Shown: positions 16,184-24,966, counted from the first letter of the stretch. The stretch is DNA of 64,000 nt from an uncultured Tateyamaria sp. (GCF_947496075.1 NZ_CANMBJ010000002.1:1178001-1242000), one strand, 5' to 3'. Notes: generated by a model not told the origin, from the letters alone. Numbers and translations are program-made.

Positions 16184-16705
16184 ATGGACGACCAAACAAC
16201 CAAGACCGTCGCGGTTTTTGATCGGCCTTTCAAACTTCCCGGCTTTGACGAAACGCTTCCTGCCGGTGAGTATGATATCGAGACAGAACTCGCCTCACCA
16301 CCTGATCACAAGGACCCTCAAGCCTGGAAGGCCTCTGTCGTGGTCCATCTGCATCCACGCCTGTCCCATCCGGGATTAACGCGGAGCTTGTCTGTGTCGC
16401 TTCTCGATCTTGACCGCGCCCGTGCGAGAGACAAACTGTCCGGCAAGGACCTGTCACAGGTCTTTCTCGAAGAAATGCTGACCGATCCGATGGTGCAACT
16501 CGTCATGCAGGCAGACGGGGTGTCCGAGGCGTATTTGCGCCATCTCTACTCGGGATCGCTGACGACGCAGATTGACATGGATAACGCGGACGCTGAGACC
16601 GAAAACGCAACAGCGCAGGGGGCTTCGCGGGACGCTTCGGACATTCATGACGCCGAGAATGAGGGGATGCCGTGCCGACCGCGCACTTCATCCGTTTCCG
16701 TATGA
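16184..16705 (+). CDS. Hypothetical protein with an LPAGEYDIETE core
   Basis: A 173-residue protein. The N-terminal portion (VAVFDRPFKLPGFDETLPAGEYDIETEL) resembles the core of the 96-residue protein at 11915. The C-terminal part is longer and helical (FLEEMLTDPMVQLVMQADG). Start at 16184 is preferred because AAAGGAT lies upstream; an in-frame ATG at 16145 would add 13 residues. Function unknown. It overlaps the next small gene at ATGA. Confidence 0.65.
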   Translation: MDDQTTKTVAVFDRPFKLPGFDETLPAGEYDIETELASPPDHKDPQAWKASVVVHLHPRLSHPGLTRSLSVSLLDLDRARARDKLSGKDLSQVFLEEMLTDPMVQLVMQADGVSEAYLRHLYSGSLTTQIDMDNADAETENATAQGASRDASDIHDAENEGMPCRPRTSSVSV

Positions 16706-16968
16706 TGTCCGAAATGCAATTTCAGGGACCAAATGAACGCGAGGATATGATGCAAGCAAAAGTCGACAACATCCTGATGGATCACCCCAGCCGCGCGCTT
16801 GGCGATGTGCCGAAGCCGCGGTTTTGCTTGCGTTGTGATGCTTCGTTTTGGAGCGAAGGGTTCGGCCAGCGCATCTGTGCAAAATGCAAAGGCACGACAG
16901 CATGGCGCGCGGCAGTGCCCGAAGGCGTCAGCAAAGGTCGGTCTCGCTCTGGCGGTCGGTCGACTTAG
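16702..16968 (+). CDS. Small zinc-ribbon-like hypothetical protein
   Basis: An 88-residue protein containing CLRCDASFWSEGFGQRICAKC, a four-cysteine zinc-ribbon pattern, with a basic Ser/Arg/Gly tail. The ATG at 16702 overlaps the TGA of the preceding gene. The basic tail and zinc ribbon suggest nucleic-acid binding or a structural knuckle. It is followed after nine bases by the transglutaminase-like gene. Confidence 0.65.
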   Translation: MMSEMQFQGPNEREDMMQAKVDNILMDHPSRALGDVPKPRFCLRCDASFWSEGFGQRICAKCKGTTAWRAAVPEGVSKGRSRSGGRST

Positions 16969-16977
16969 ATCTGCTGC

Positions 16978-17844
16978 ATGCCGACGATCACGATTGCACA
17001 CACGACCACCTATCGCTATCGCACCGTCGTGGCCCTTGGATCACACAGGCTGATGTTGCGTCCTCGTGAAACGCGGGACCTGACATTGACGGCTTTCGAT
17101 CTTGAAATCACGCCGACGGCCCGCATCGACTGGTCCCACGATGTTGCTGGAAACGCTATCGCCATCGCCAACTTTGATGTCACAACGGATACGCTTTCGA
17201 TCCGGTCCCACACGACCGCCATGCTCACCGCGCCTGACTGGCCTGTCTTCCCGATCGCGGCCTCTGCGACGTCCTACCCGTTCCTTTACTCCGCCGAAGA
17301 GTGGACAGATCTCGGGGCGCTTTCTGCGCCACAATACCAAGACGACGCAGGGCGCTTGTCAAACTGGGTCGAGCAATTCGTGATGCGCAGGCCAACGGAT
17401 ACGCTTTCACTCCTCAAGGACGTCAGCAATGGCATCACAGCGCAGATCACATATGAGATCCGCGAGAGCGAAGGCACGCAAGGACCACTCGAAACCCTCG
17501 ACCGGGGCTACGGTGCGTGTCGTGACTTTGCGGTCCTCTATGCCGAGGCTATCCGAACGCTGGGTTTCGGGGCGCGTCTGGTGTCCGGCTATCTTTACAA
17601 CCCCAGTGATGACCGGCTCGGATCTGCTGGCTCGGGCTCTACACATGCATGGGTCGAAGTCTTCGTTCCCGGGGCAGGCTGGATCCCGTTCGACCCAACG
17701 AACAGGTCGGTGGGGTCGGGCAATCTGATTCCGGTGGCCGTTGCGCGGAACATATCACAGGTCGCTCCGGTAACCGGCAGCTTCCGGGGAGAAGATACAG
17801 ATCTGCTTGCCATGGAGGTGGTGGTGAAAGCTGAGAGTGTATGA
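16978..17844 (+). CDS. Transglutaminase-like superfamily protein
   Basis: A 288-residue protein with the bacterial transglutaminase N-terminal domain ([28 protein letters not shown]) and a papain-like core carrying the catalytic triad: Cys in [15 protein letters not shown], His in STHAWVEVF, Asp in FDPTNRSVG. Members hydrolyse or crosslink peptide or isopeptide bonds; no substrate is visible. There is no obvious signal peptide, so it is likely cytoplasmic. Its stop overlaps the start of a tiny frame (17841). Confidence 0.88.
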   Translation: MPTITIAHTTTYRYRTVVALGSHRLMLRPRETRDLTLTAFDLEITPTARIDWSHDVAGNAIAIANFDVTTDTLSIRSHTTAMLTAPDWPVFPIAASATSYPFLYSAEEWTDLGALSAPQYQDDAGRLSNWVEQFVMRRPTDTLSLLKDVSNGITAQITYEIRESEGTQGPLETLDRGYGACRDFAVLYAEAIRTLGFGARLVSGYLYNPSDDRLGSAGSGSTHAWVEVFVPGAGWIPFDPTNRSVGSGNLIPVAVARNISQVAPVTGSFRGEDTDLLAMEVVVKAESV

Positions 17845-17969
17845 TTGCGCAACTGCCAGATGGAGACCGAGCCACTTCAGATCAATCGCTCAGTCCCGAA
17901 GCAAAATTTGGGGATGATTGGGCGGTCCCTTTCGACGGCCCGCACTTCGGTGTTGCGCACCGATCCTGA
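17841..17969 (+). CDS. Possible small protein of 42 residues
   Basis: The frame [15 protein letters not shown] then [16 protein letters not shown] starts with an ATGA overlap to the transglutaminase-like gene and stops at 17969. Composition looks coding, but there is no recognised family. It could be the start of a gene cut off when the relaxase module joined the cargo. Confidence 0.4.
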   Translation: MIAQLPDGDRATSDQSLSPEAKFGDDWAVPFDGPHFGVAHRS

Positions 17970-18053
17970 GGCGGATCTTACTCCGGACGCGGCAACTTGG
18001 GACCATACAACCTTTTGCCGATTGCAAGCACAGGTCACCTTGGCCAAGCGCCA

Positions 18054-20138
18054 CTACAACCCCAACCCGCGCTTCCGTCCGAACGCCCAGTCCACACCCC
18101 CACCGGGCAAACCAATTCCCGCAATCTGCTGGCCCATCCGTCGCTCCAGAACGTCGTTCCAGGGGACGAGACTGAAGCCCAAGCCATTGTCAATCATGGC
18201 GAAACGGCCGCTGGGGAGTTGGGTGCTGCCGACGAGATCGCCGCCGAAGCGGGTGCCGGGTTTGATGGGGGTCCACTCGCGGCCGCGCTCCGCAGCCATG
18301 GCGCGGCCGACGCGTTCGATCTCGCGGGCCTCCAACCGTTGCACAAGGTCGCGCGGGGCGCGGATGCGGCCTTGGCCGAGGTCTTGCGCGTCGCCGCGTT
18401 GGACGAGAACCTGCTTGCGGCGTTCCATGGCCCGCTTCATCTCCAGGCCGAAGCCCGCTTCACGCAGGTCGGGGCTGCCCTTTCGCATCAATTCCTTGTC
18501 GAGCCAGGTTGCGCAGTCATGGGACACCTGCTTGTCCAGCCCCATCGGTGACAGCATCTCCAGCCGCGCGCCTGGGCCATGTCGTTTCCGGTCATGGGCA
18601 AGCCCGCGCTCGGGCAGGTCTGGCGGCACCTTCCAGCAATCCTCGCTCCAGCGCTCCACGATCCCGGCGCGGCGTAGGGCCTCTAGGCGGCGCACGTGAG
18701 CCGCGACGAAGCGCTCCGGATCGGGTGAGATCTTCTCTTCCCGGGCAATCTCGATATGGCGGGACGGGTGGTAGGTGCCATCGCTCCCGGTCGCTGTGAG
18801 GATGTTCCGGTCGGCGGCGCGGGGCTCGGTCGGCGGCGGCGCGGCGGCCACGATCATGCCGCGGCCGATGCCGTCGCAGCGCTCGGTACGCAGCTCGATC
18901 TGATGCACGCGACCGTCCGTACCGTCGATGATCAGCTGCACCCGGTCGCCATTTCCATCGCCCGCGAGGTTACGCGCCAGCACCCGGCCGGTGATCCGTT
19001 CGCGCAGCTTGTCGCGATGGACGGCGAGTTGGGACGTACCGCGCGTCTCATCCAGGTCGTTGCCCTCAAGCGCTCGGTGCATTGACTTGATGATGTCCTC
19101 GCGCTCGCCCAGAGCACGCAGGGTACCTTCGGCGCGGTCGGAGATGTGCCATTCGCCGGACCGAACCTCTGTCGCCAGGCCCATCTTCTCGAGCCGCCTT
19201 GCACGGGCGATCAGCAGCGCGCGGTTCCGTTTCATTGTCTCCAGCGTGTCGTGATCCGGGCGGAGATCGGCGAACTCGTTGGCGGCCTCCTGCTCGGCAA
19301 TCAGCATCCGGTCTAGCCGCGTGAAGCGATCCGCCTCCACCTCCCGGCGCAGCTGGTCGGTCACCTCCAGCTCGGTCTGGCGGCCCAGTTCCAGCGTCAC
19401 GATCTCGCTCGCCCGCTCACGGATTCCGTGCGCGATGTAGTCGCCCGCGATGTTCAGAATCTTGCCGTTGTCGGTCACGCCGCGGACCAAAACGTGTGTG
19501 TGCAGATGCCCGGTGTTGTAGTGATCGACGGCGATCCAATCGAGGCGCGTCTGCAGATCGGCCTCCATTTGGGCCATCAGATCGCGAGTCGTCTCGCGCA
19601 GGTCGGACAGGTCGATGGCGTCCTCCGCAGAAACAATGAAGCGGAACTGGTGCCGGTCGTCGCGACCCCGGTCAAGAAAGTCCCGACCGTCGGCTGTGTC
19701 TTGATCCGCCGAATAGACCTGACCCTTCTCGCCGTCCTGCGTGACACCATCGCGCTCCAGATACCGCAGATGCGCATCGACCGCCTTTGCGCTGACAAAA
19801 GACCGCCCGCGCGCCGCACCGCGCTGCGGGTTCAGCTTCACGATCCGCGCTTTCACGGTCACCCGGCGGGCCCGCGTTCGGCTCCCGTCCAAGCCGCGGG
19901 ACCACGGATTCCGGCCCTTCAACGCTGCTGCGACCTTCGCACCCCGACCGCGGGCGTTGAACCGTCCGCTTGTCTTCCTCTTCCCGGCAAGCCTGTTGGG
20001 ATCGCCGCCCGCCTGGCGGATCGCCCGGTGCACATCGGCCAGAAATCCCCGTGCCGGACGACGCACGGTTGGAGCTCTCTGGGATCGATCCCGGGGTTTG
20101 CCGGGGCGGATGCGGAAGTCGGTCTCGTCGCGGGTCAT
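18054..20138 (-). CDS. Relaxase/mobilization protein with DUF3363 domain
   Basis: A 694-residue protein beginning MTRDETDFRIRPGKPRDR, a start shared by DUF3363 relaxases of alphaproteobacterial islands and plasmids. The histidine motif HLHTHVLVRG (about residue 211) is the metal-binding site of HUH-like nickases, and the C-terminal two-thirds is the DUF3363 region ending with Trp-rich segments. It would nick an origin of transfer and pilot the strand. Start at 20138 is chosen over the upstream ATG at 20219 by family similarity. No conjugative pore or coupling gene lies nearby. Confidence 0.88.
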   Translation of the reverse strand: MTRDETDFRIRPGKPRDRSQRAPTVRRPARGFLADVHRAIRQAGGDPNRLAGKRKTSGRFNARGRGAKVAAALKGRNPWSRGLDGSRTRARRVTVKARIVKLNPQRGAARGRSFVSAKAVDAHLRYLERDGVTQDGEKGQVYSADQDTADGRDFLDRGRDDRHQFRFIVSAEDAIDLSDLRETTRDLMAQMEADLQTRLDWIAVDHYNTGHLHTHVLVRGVTDNGKILNIAGDYIAHGIRERASEIVTLELGRQTELEVTDQLRREVEADRFTRLDRMLIAEQEAANEFADLRPDHDTLETMKRNRALLIARARRLEKMGLATEVRSGEWHISDRAEGTLRALGEREDIIKSMHRALEGNDLDETRGTSQLAVHRDKLRERITGRVLARNLAGDGNGDRVQLIIDGTDGRVHQIELRTERCDGIGRGMIVAAAPPPTEPRAADRNILTATGSDGTYHPSRHIEIAREEKISPDPERFVAAHVRRLEALRRAGIVERWSEDCWKVPPDLPERGLAHDRKRHGPGARLEMLSPMGLDKQVSHDCATWLDKELMRKGSPDLREAGFGLEMKRAMERRKQVLVQRGDAQDLGQGRIRAPRDLVQRLEAREIERVGRAMAAERGREWTPIKPGTRFGGDLVGSTQLPSGRFAMIDNGLGFSLVPWNDVLERRMGQQIAGIGLPGGGVDWAFGRKRGLGL

Positions 20139-20707
20139 GGGGTGACGATTGGGGGGCGCGTCGTGGGAATCAAGGGGCGTCCGAGGGTCGTCGCGGCGTG
20201 GCGTGCAAAGAGAAGCCACGGCGCAGCTTCACGGAGCCGCGCCGCACAATGGCACGGCGCAACATGCTGGAAACGCTCTGTAAATGGCAGCGTCAGGCAC
20301 CGACGCACCGCACCGCGTGCCAACCCGGCACGCCAAAACCCCATGTGCAGACAACAGCTTAGGGCCATAGGCCCGGCCGGCGAGGAACTCGCTTTATCTT
20401 GCCATCCCCTTCCGTTCTCCTTGGCGGCTCTCCCAAGCGGCGTATCAGGTGATCTTTCGCATGATCCCAGCGAGCCAATGCTGCCGACCGAACCGGCTTG
20501 ATTCGAAATACGGCAGCAGCGCTCTGAGGTGTGCCGGTCGCCGGTCGAATTCATCACGAGACGCTGGAGCGCTCGACAATCCAACTGTCCGATCTGCACG
20601 CTATGGCAAGCCGTTTTGCGAGCAGCGGGTTGATGCTCTGCACAATCCAAACGCGCCGAACCATGCTATTTCGCATGACACTGTCAGCACGCCCTTCAAC
20701 GTCTCGC
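20139..20707. other. Gap upstream of the relaxase; candidate origin-of-transfer region
   Basis: About 570 bases with no convincing gene. It includes small GC-rich inverted repeats (for example GGGCCATAGGCCC near 20362). Because oriT usually lies next to the relaxase gene, this is the likeliest place for it, but no known nick site could be matched by eye. Confidence 0.35.
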
Positions 20708-20974
20708 ATGCATCCGGCCCAGCCGGTCGATACCATGCGGATCGAGGCGGCGTTGGTGAAGGTGGCGATGCTGGTCGCGGAGGACGCGGCCTTTGCGCCG
20801 CTCTTCGAGCGGTTGGAGGCAGAACTGGCCGCAGCCGTGAAGAAGGAGAGGCGACTGTCGGAAGCGCAGCGCCGGGCGCGGGCGTTGCTGGCTCAGAAGG
20901 CGATGCGGGCGACAAGCGTGGCAACGTGTTCCAGCGATGCCCCCTTGCCGTACCGTTCCCGGTCGAGCCGGTGA
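20708..20974 (+). CDS. Small hypothetical protein, convergent with integrase 1
   Basis: The frame from the ATG at 20708 gives 88 residues with a strongly helical core (RIEAALVKVAMLVAEDAAF, then FERLEAELAAAVKKERRL). The composition looks like real protein, but its 3' end overlaps the integrase C-terminus by about 80 bases on the opposite strand, and the tail there (ATCSSDAPLPYRSRSSR) looks non-native. Start may also be the ATG at 20735. Confidence 0.4.
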   Translation: MHPAQPVDTMRIEAALVKVAMLVAEDAAFAPLFERLEAELAAAVKKERRLSEAQRRARALLAQKAMRATSVATCSSDAPLPYRSRSSR

Positions 20975-22161
20975 CCAAAGAGGTCGCGGCGGATGCGGTC
21001 GTCGATCCCGGCGGCAAGCATGCGGTCCTCAAAGGTGTGGCGCAGGGAATACATCGAGTGGCGCGGCGTCTCGAGCAGGCCGTTGGCGCGGAGGAACTTG
21101 TTCACGACCGCGCTGAGGCTTGCCCGATTGCGGTAACGCGGGAAGCCGCCCGGGTACTGCTTGAAGGCCTCGAGCGAGACCCCCATCACGGGAATCACGC
21201 GGCGGGCATAGTGCGACTTCAATTGCCGTCCCTCGGGTTCGATCGAGATGTGTGGCACGTCAACATTGAGCCGGATTGTGTCCGCCGTGAGCGCTGCGCC
21301 TTCGGAGGGCCGGTAGCCCGTGTTGATCATCCCGAGCAGCAGGGCGCGGGCCTGACCGTTCAACCCGTCTAGCGCGCCTGGGGCGAGCAGCCGCGTCCTG
21401 ATCCAGTCCTCGCTGAATGGCGGGCGGGTCTGCTTCTCGCCCTCCTTGAAGGACAACTCGCCGAGCGGCAGCGCCAGGCCAAGGCGCTTCATCGTGTTCA
21501 CGGTCTTCATCACGTCGCCCAGATGGATCAGATCCTTGTTGGCCGAGTTCGCTGTGACCTCGCCCGCCTCGATCCGGTCGAGCCAGTATTGGCGGAAGTC
21601 CAGCATGTCGTCACGAGTGATGTTGGCGATTTCCTTGTCGCCGACGACCGCGACGAAGTTCTTCACCGCCTTCTTTCGGGGTGCTTCCCAGCGGCGGAGT
21701 TGGTCTTCGCTCTTGCCGAGGGTCTTTTCCTTGGCGAGGCCCCAGTACAGTTCCAGTGCCTTGGTGACCGTGATGCGGGGCTTGGGGACGGTGCCGAGAA
21801 GGGCGGCGGCTTCCACTGTATCGGGCTGGTTTGCAGGCGCAGGGATCGCCTCGACGCGCTCGACGACATCCTTAACCGGCAATTGGACGACAGCCCCAGC
21901 ATCCAGATACCGAAAGCCCCGCGCTCGAGCCAGGTTGCGCGCGGCTTCGTAGCGGGCGTCAGCATCCGCGCTGTTCCCGGCCAGACGCGCTTCCCACGCC
22001 TCGATCATCTGGCTCCACGCGCGGTCCGCCTTGCCGCGGGCGATGGTCTCCGAGTCGGTGTGCAGGCTGATCCAGACGGTTTCGCGCGGATCGACGCCCC
22101 GATACCGGCGCGGGACACGGCGGCGGAGGTGGTAGAGACGGCCTCGTTTCGCGATGCTCAT
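20893..22161 (-). CDS. Tyrosine-type site-specific integrase of element 1
   Basis: A 422-residue integrase. It opens MSIAKRGRLYHLRRRVPRRY, a DUF6538-like start, then a SAM-like core-binding region and a C-terminal catalytic domain: Arg in NTGYRPSEG, His-x-x-Arg region as YSLRHTF, His in LFGHRLDRE and the nucleophile Tyr in RERYGKG. Start at 22161 has GGGGGA upstream; the ATG at 22179 lies inside the arm-type repeats. Position right next to the attachment core at 22305 fits integration into the tRNA-Ser 3' end. Confidence 0.92.
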   Translation of the reverse strand: MSIAKRGRLYHLRRRVPRRYRGVDPRETVWISLHTDSETIARGKADRAWSQMIEAWEARLAGNSADADARYEAARNLARARGFRYLDAGAVVQLPVKDVVERVEAIPAPANQPDTVEAAALLGTVPKPRITVTKALELYWGLAKEKTLGKSEDQLRRWEAPRKKAVKNFVAVVGDKEIANITRDDMLDFRQYWLDRIEAGEVTANSANKDLIHLGDVMKTVNTMKRLGLALPLGELSFKEGEKQTRPPFSEDWIRTRLLAPGALDGLNGQARALLLGMINTGYRPSEGAALTADTIRLNVDVPHISIEPEGRQLKSHYARRVIPVMGVSLEAFKQYPGGFPRYRNRASLSAVVNKFLRANGLLETPRHSMYSLRHTFEDRMLAAGIDDRIRRDLFGHRLDRERYGKGASLEHVATLVARIAF

Positions 22162-22178
22162 GGCGGATAAATCCCCCA

Positions 22179-22214
22179 TTTGTGCAGCAAATTGTGTAGC
22201 AAAATGTGCAGCAA
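22179..22214. repeat. Three tandem 12-bp repeats beside integrase 1 (arm-type sites)
   Basis: TTTGTGCAGCAA, ATTGTGTAGCAA and AATGTGCAGCAA follow without gap. Two more copies of the same unit sit near the opposite end of the element (7072). Integrase arm-binding is the simplest reading; they also lie over the integrase promoter and may autoregulate it. Confidence 0.65.
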
Positions 22215-22304
22215 ATCAAGCGGACCGAGAGCCGCCGTCAGCGCGAAAACGCCGAGTTCAACATCACTATCAGGTGCTTGAGAAGGGCCTCGTCGAACCT
22301 TTAG

Positions 22305-22320
22305 TGGCGGAGAGACAGGG
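22305..22320. repeat. Attachment-site core between elements 1 and 2
   Basis: TGGCGGAGAGACAGGG matches 16 bases of the reverse complement of the tRNA-Ser 3' end at 37704. It is both the right end of element 1 and the left end of element 2. Confidence 0.85.
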
Positions 22321-22365
22321 TTTCATAGCTTGTTGTACATCAATGACTTACGCTGTTTTTTTGGC

Positions 22366-22426
22366 CTGTCTGTCCTTCTATCTGTCCTTTATTAGGTCCG
22401 TTCAAAATGTCCCTGTTTGGGGTGCT
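22366..22426. repeat. Left-end repeats of element 2 (candidate integrase arm sites)
   Basis: CTGTCTGTCC-5-TCTGTCCTTT at 22366-22390 recurs at 37533-37557, and TGTCCCTGTTTGGGGTG at 22408 recurs at 37658 with one change. Both pairs have the same orientation and lie near the two ends of the element, as arm-type sites should. Confidence 0.65.
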
Positions 22427-22450
22427 GGTGGGGCGTTTTGACTCACCCTG

Positions 22451-22466
22451 TTTTGTCAGGACAAAA
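22451..22466. promoter_or_regulatory. Operator-like dyad TTTTGTC-AG-GACAAAA
   Basis: A perfect seven-base inverted repeat with a two-base centre, 43 bases upstream of the small gene at 22509. TTGTCA within it and TATTCG 17 bases downstream could be a promoter. A repressor-controlled promoter at the element's left end is plausible. Confidence 0.45.
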
Positions 22467-22508
22467 ACGCGGTCATATTCGCCTTGTGACCAGTGAAAGG
22501 ACCGCACT

Positions 22509-22664
22509 ATGAAGACCAAGTGGCCCACCTTCTGCCCGGATGATCTACGGGACGCGCTGGCGGAACTGGAACGCTGGCGCGCGACCCCCGGACCACAGGA
22601 TATCTACAGCGCCCTGAAAGACTGGTGCGAAAAGCACAACGTGCCCCCGCCCGATCTGGATTGA
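22509..22664 (+). CDS. Small hypothetical protein of 51 residues
   Basis: MKTKWPTFCPDDLRDALAEL, then ERWRATPGPQDIYSALKDWCEKH; predicted helical with two Cys. AAAGGA lies at good spacing, and an operator-like dyad is upstream. Family not recognised; a small DNA-binding or regulatory protein is conceivable. It converges on the ParB-like gene, four bases away. Confidence 0.6.
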   Translation: MKTKWPTFCPDDLRDALAELERWRATPGPQDIYSALKDWCEKHNVPPPDLD

Positions 22665-22668
22665 TCAA

Positions 22669-23808
22669 TCACGACTTAGGAAGCTGTTTGGGGTTAACTT
22701 CAATTGGCGCTTCATCGGCGTCTTCTGCGCTGCGCAGTCGCTCTAATCCAGTGCCCAATATTTTGTGGCTGGTCTGTGCATGAAACAGCGCCATTTGGTC
22801 CAGTTGCATAAACTGATCTTCCGGCCATTCCTTAATCAGCTTTTCCAGTTCCTGCATTGAACCCTCTGCTTCAAGTAAACTGTGCCTGACCCTACGGCAT
22901 AGAACCTTCAACTTTTCGGATTTACGTTGGTCCAAAAGCCATTCGTTTTCTTGGTGGTCAATGTCACGCTGAATACCCGCCGCCTGCGCCACCACCTCAG
23001 ACGCAGCGCGCATCACGTCCAATGATGAACCTGACCGGCCAAGCCTACCCGCATATTTGTCCACTGAATTCCTAACGTGTTCCGCCAGCGCTACGTGCTG
23101 TTCCACTGGGACGTGTTTTTGCGCAGCGGGCGTCAGCATGGCTTCACGGAATGCTTTTTCATGCGCCGGGACATTGAACGCGGTTGCCGCTTGCGCATCA
23201 TAGGTCTGGGGCTGACCGTCCACCAGCGCTTGCGCCTTGGCCATGGTTTCGGCGTCCGCATCGACATCCTGCGCCGCGCGTAGGATCAACCGGGCCATCT
23301 GGCCAGACGCCTTCAACGTGGCCACCGCAGCCCGGACCCCATCATCTTTCAGGTTCTTGCCTGCGGGGTGGTTCAGGATCGTGTTGCGCCCGACGCCTTC
23401 AGACCAGAAGTCGGACATGAAGCGGTTGTGTGTCTGCTTGGGAAATTTCCCGGACAGAACTTCCGTCGCCACAAGCCGCGTGATTGCGGCAACGCTGTCC
23501 AGTGTTGCGGCCACCACGTTTCCCCGCTGGGTCAGGTTTTCATCAGCCATGATGGCCACCATCTGAACGTCTGAATAATCGCGGACGTTCATTTCCACGT
23601 GGTCCAGCCCAGCCTTGCGCGCCGCCTCTATGCGGTGGTGGCCAGCGGCGGACTGGAAGCGGTCACCAACCTTGCGGCCTGATACCCCGCCCCAGAAGCC
23701 GGTTTCATTGATGGATGTGACCAGAACTGCAACTGCATCTTGGTCAATCGGGTAATTGTCAAAATCCCGGTATGGGTTCGGGTCGATAAGAGAGAGTAAA
23801 ACAGCCAT
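22669..23808 (-). CDS. ParB/Spo0J-like nuclease-domain protein
   Basis: A 379-residue protein with a ParB N-terminal domain: LIDPNPYRDFDNYPID, then a middle VSGRKVGDRFQSAAGHHRIEAARKAG, the latter matching the ParB box II region with HHR in place of the usual RRxxA. The C-terminal half is helical with no recognised domain. Phages and islands often encode such proteins as partition-like or DNA-nicking factors. No partner ParA is present, so plasmid-type partition is unlikely. Confidence 0.82.
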   Translation of the reverse strand: MAVLLSLIDPNPYRDFDNYPIDQDAVAVLVTSINETGFWGGVSGRKVGDRFQSAAGHHRIEAARKAGLDHVEMNVRDYSDVQMVAIMADENLTQRGNVVAATLDSVAAITRLVATEVLSGKFPKQTHNRFMSDFWSEGVGRNTILNHPAGKNLKDDGVRAAVATLKASGQMARLILRAAQDVDADAETMAKAQALVDGQPQTYDAQAATAFNVPAHEKAFREAMLTPAAQKHVPVEQHVALAEHVRNSVDKYAGRLGRSGSSLDVMRAASEVVAQAAGIQRDIDHQENEWLLDQRKSEKLKVLCRRVRHSLLEAEGSMQELEKLIKEWPEDQFMQLDQMALFHAQTSHKILGTGLERLRSAEDADEAPIEVNPKQLPKS

Positions 23809-24458
23809 GGCTTCAACTGGTCCGTGTCAGTTCATTGGCGTGGCTATCGAAAATGAACGAAACCGATTGAAATTGATTCTGCAATACGTGCGGGTGGCCA
23901 CCCTATCCCGGCGGATAACCACAAACACCGGGACGCATCCAGCATTCCAGAACATCAAAAACAGGTCAAGCGCTTGTTTTTATTGCCGGAATTGCAACTG
24001 CTAACCCGAATTCCCGCCCAAAGCGCGCCCGGAATTGAAAAAGGGTCACAGGCTAACCAAACCCGCGACCCTTTGGGATGTGATGTCTTCGGCCCGAAAC
24101 ACAGGGGGGCGATCAATCGACACCGACAGAATAGCAAAAATGCACAGAACGGCAATCTTTTCTGGAACCGTGTGTTTTTTTGCAATTTCAAAAAATTTGT
24201 AGTTCGCTGGGTGGGCGGTCGTCGGCGTCCATCCCCGCAGATTTTTGATCCCCCCCCGGTCATGGCTTGCCGCTTCATGTTTGCGTGACGCCACGTCATC
24301 TTTTTTCTGCTTTCGGACAAGTGATTGAATTCATTCACATTTGCATTGCGTGACAACGCGTCGTCAGGTGATGGAAATAGGATATTGTTTTCGCTTGGGA
24401 ACGTCGCCTAATTCGGTCTTGCCAATGACGGCACAACGTAACCCAATAGGAAATGACA
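23809..24458. other. 650-base region with no clear gene
   Basis: No frame looks coding. It holds an inverted repeat AAAGGGTC (24040) / GACCCTTT (24067) with a 19-base loop, and AT-rich stretches that may carry promoters for the divergent ParB-like gene and the small genes to the right. Confidence 0.45.
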
Positions 24459-24791
24459 ATGACTATGATGACCTCAACACACACGTTCAACACACACACC
24501 GCAGCCCTGATGGATGCGGCTGTGGCGGCGGTGTCAGCCCTGCCAGATGAAGGCTTTGTCCTTGGCTATGATGATGGCGAGTTCATGGACGCTGACACAA
24601 TGGACGGGGTGACCCTGCGCCACGCAACCGTGTTTGAGCATAAAGAAGATGCGATGGCTTCCGGCTGGTTTGGTGACATGACCGACAGACCAGACGCGGC
24701 TGAAATCATGACCATGGCGCAGGCCAAGAACGTGGCGCTGGCATCTGCCAATACAATGCTGATGACAGTTGAGGCGCTGACCGGACACTGA
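24459..24791 (+). CDS. Small hypothetical protein, acidic
   Basis: A 110-residue acidic protein (MTMMTSTHTFNTHTAALMDAAV, then GYDDGEFMDADTMDG). ATG at 24459 is chosen because AGGAAA sits eight bases upstream, too close for the ATG at 24453. No known domain. It begins a run of tightly spaced plus-strand genes ending at the GIY-YIG gene. Confidence 0.62.
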   Translation: MTMMTSTHTFNTHTAALMDAAVAAVSALPDEGFVLGYDDGEFMDADTMDGVTLRHATVFEHKEDAMASGWFGDMTDRPDAAEIMTMAQAKNVALASANTMLMTVEALTGH

Positions 24792-24810
24792 ACCAAAAGG
24801 AACCGGATGT

Positions 24811-24963
24811 GTGACCAACGCGGTGCGCCCGATCAGCAATGTCGATATGGGCGCACTGCGGATGATTGTCAAAGTGACGATTGATCCAGCGCTTTCCCCT
24901 TCAACGCACCCATGCACGTTCCAATGTCCCCAGTGTGACCAACGTAACGAACCAAGGAACTGA
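24811..24963 (+). CDS. Small protein with GTG start and CxxC
   Basis: Reading from GTG at 24811 gives 50 residues (VTNAVRPISNVDMGALRMI, then KVTIDPALSPS and CTFQCPQCDQRNE). AAGGAA lies about eight bases upstream. The stop is followed after three bases by the next gene, so it fits an operon. The Cys pattern suggests a metal knuckle. Confidence 0.5.
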   Translation: MTNAVRPISNVDMGALRMIVKVTIDPALSPSTHPCTFQCPQCDQRNEPRN

Positions 24964-24966
24964 ACA

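Larger units (their letters stand above)
6989..22320. mobile_element. Integrative (mobilizable) element 1 at tRNA-Ser
   Basis: A roughly 15.3-kb segment lies between two direct copies of the tRNA-Ser 3' end (6989-7002 and 22305-22320). It encodes a tyrosine integrase immediately inside the right end and a DUF3363 relaxase next to it. The rest is cargo: cold-shock protein, desaturase, Crp-type regulator, small stress-type proteins, repeat protein, racemase pair and transglutaminase. No coupling protein or type IV secretion genes are seen, so transfer would need a helper. Confidence 0.82.

Noticed and set aside
19428..20501. 357-codon plus-strand open frame
   Set aside because: It is the shadow of the relaxase gene, which has clear family motifs on the other strand.
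22179..22214. Tandem repeats considered as a CRISPR array
   Set aside because: Units are 12 bases with no spacers and no cas genes nearby; they match integrase arm sites.
23955..24356. 133-codon minus-strand frame in the gap after the ParB-like gene
   Set aside because: Cys/Arg/Lys-rich unnatural composition and no ribosome-binding site.
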